Below are positions 63,483 through 64,000 of a stretch of 64,000 bases of DNA, piece after piece. Source of the DNA: Eutreptiella sp. 'Long Island Sound 2002' (lineage: Eukaryota; Euglenozoa; Euglenophyceae; Eutreptiales; Eutreptiaceae). The DNA is taken from assembly GCA_964036045.1 (NCBI GenBank), contig OZ038397.1, positions 23,626,842 through 23,690,841 on the forward strand. Reading direction: 5' to 3'. Below the pieces are notes generated by a model. That model ran no database searches and was not told the origin of the DNA. It saw only the letters and a list, made by a program, of their open reading frames with translations. The stretch's first letter is position 1; each line of letters opens with the position of its first letter. A program made the position numbers and the translations under genes.

Positions 63483-64000
63483 CTGTGGGGGCACGGACAT
63501 GCGCGGCGCGGGCGTCGCACGGGACGTGCCGTGGGCGCGCCGACGGGGGGGAACAAGGAAGGGAGGACGTGAGGTGGCGTGGGGTGGAGGGAGGGCTGAG
63601 TGAGGCAGGGGGGCGGCAAAGGAGGCGGAGATGAGGCGACCGGAGAACGAGACCCCGACAATGATGACAATGGCGTGCCGATCATTCTGAAAGCACGTGT
63701 CATGGGGGAGACATTTGGTCCAAAACAACCGCTGCGAAAGCGCTTTGCGGCCCCGTGTCACGCCGCAGCCCGCCTTCAGGACCGGGGGCCCTGTCACGAG
63801 AGCCACCCTCCCCCCCCCGAATGGTGACGTGTGAGCTGTCACGTGTGTTGTGTTGGTTGAGACGACGTCAGCACAACATGCAGCACATGCAGATCACAAG
63901 AGCGAAAGAAAAGCTTGTCGAGAGCCGCAAGCGGCCCTAGACGCCTTTCGCAAAAGGTCTAGAAGAGGAATGTGTGCATTGACCTGTTGCGGGGGAGAGA
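63483..64000. other. Upstream flank or intron of the unrecognised gene
   Basis: On the minus strand, about 63484-63640 is C/T-rich and ends in an acceptor-like CCCCCACAG, typical of an intron 3' end. Above it I see no convincing exon, TATA element or initiator. Open frames on both strands lack recognisable features. Confidence 0.45.

Overview
The window looks like nuclear DNA of a eukaryote. A GC-rich microalga is my best guess, but only a guess. The grounds are a reverse-transcribing element with protease and dUTPase modules, a gene fragment with a plausible 92-bp GT-AG intron, and more than 50 kb of tandem repeats. There is no sign of prokaryotic gene packing. Most long open frames here are by-products of tandem repeats or of GC-rich DNA, and very little of the window is credibly coding.

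Left edge (1-3416, minus strand): the protease/dUTPase part of a retroelement polyprotein, read from high to low coordinates. It holds a basic Arg/Ser-rich stretch, a retropepsin with D-T-G-S and a late IIGFPFL motif, a Cys-rich stretch, and a trimeric-type dUTPase. Next comes a long open frame with a region resembling the LWV-PP / WWW segment of algal Ty3/gypsy- and DIRS-like polyproteins. The part above 1955 is broken by three in-frame stops, a fourth stop in the basic leader and two frameshifts. Below 1955 the frame stays open for about 651 codons and runs off the window. Reverse transcriptase, RNase H and integrase are not visible and would lie to the left if present.

3417-9144: no credible gene. 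There is a CA/TG microsatellite with a CG-alternating core (3727-3928). A GC-rich tract carries many 12-15 nt C runs, one 21-nt G run, and two shuffled repeat modules of about 130 and 220 bp.

9145-23800: a 12-bp minisatellite (GGGGACATCCAT or GGGGACATCAAT) of about 1,220 units, with no net indel anywhere and with higher-order duplications of 432 and 1704 bp. A 200-N gap (23801-24000) hides its right end.

24001-62753: a second, unrelated 32-bp satellite of about 1,200 copies with variable C-run length and several levels of higher-order structure. It is most uniform toward the right.

62754-64000: 1.7 copies of a 141-bp direct repeat, then two probable exons (minus strand) of an unrecognised protein whose apparent stop codon lies at the edge of the 141-bp repeat. 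The rest is a pyrimidine-rich flank. No functional link between the left element and the right gene is visible; the two arrays separate them.
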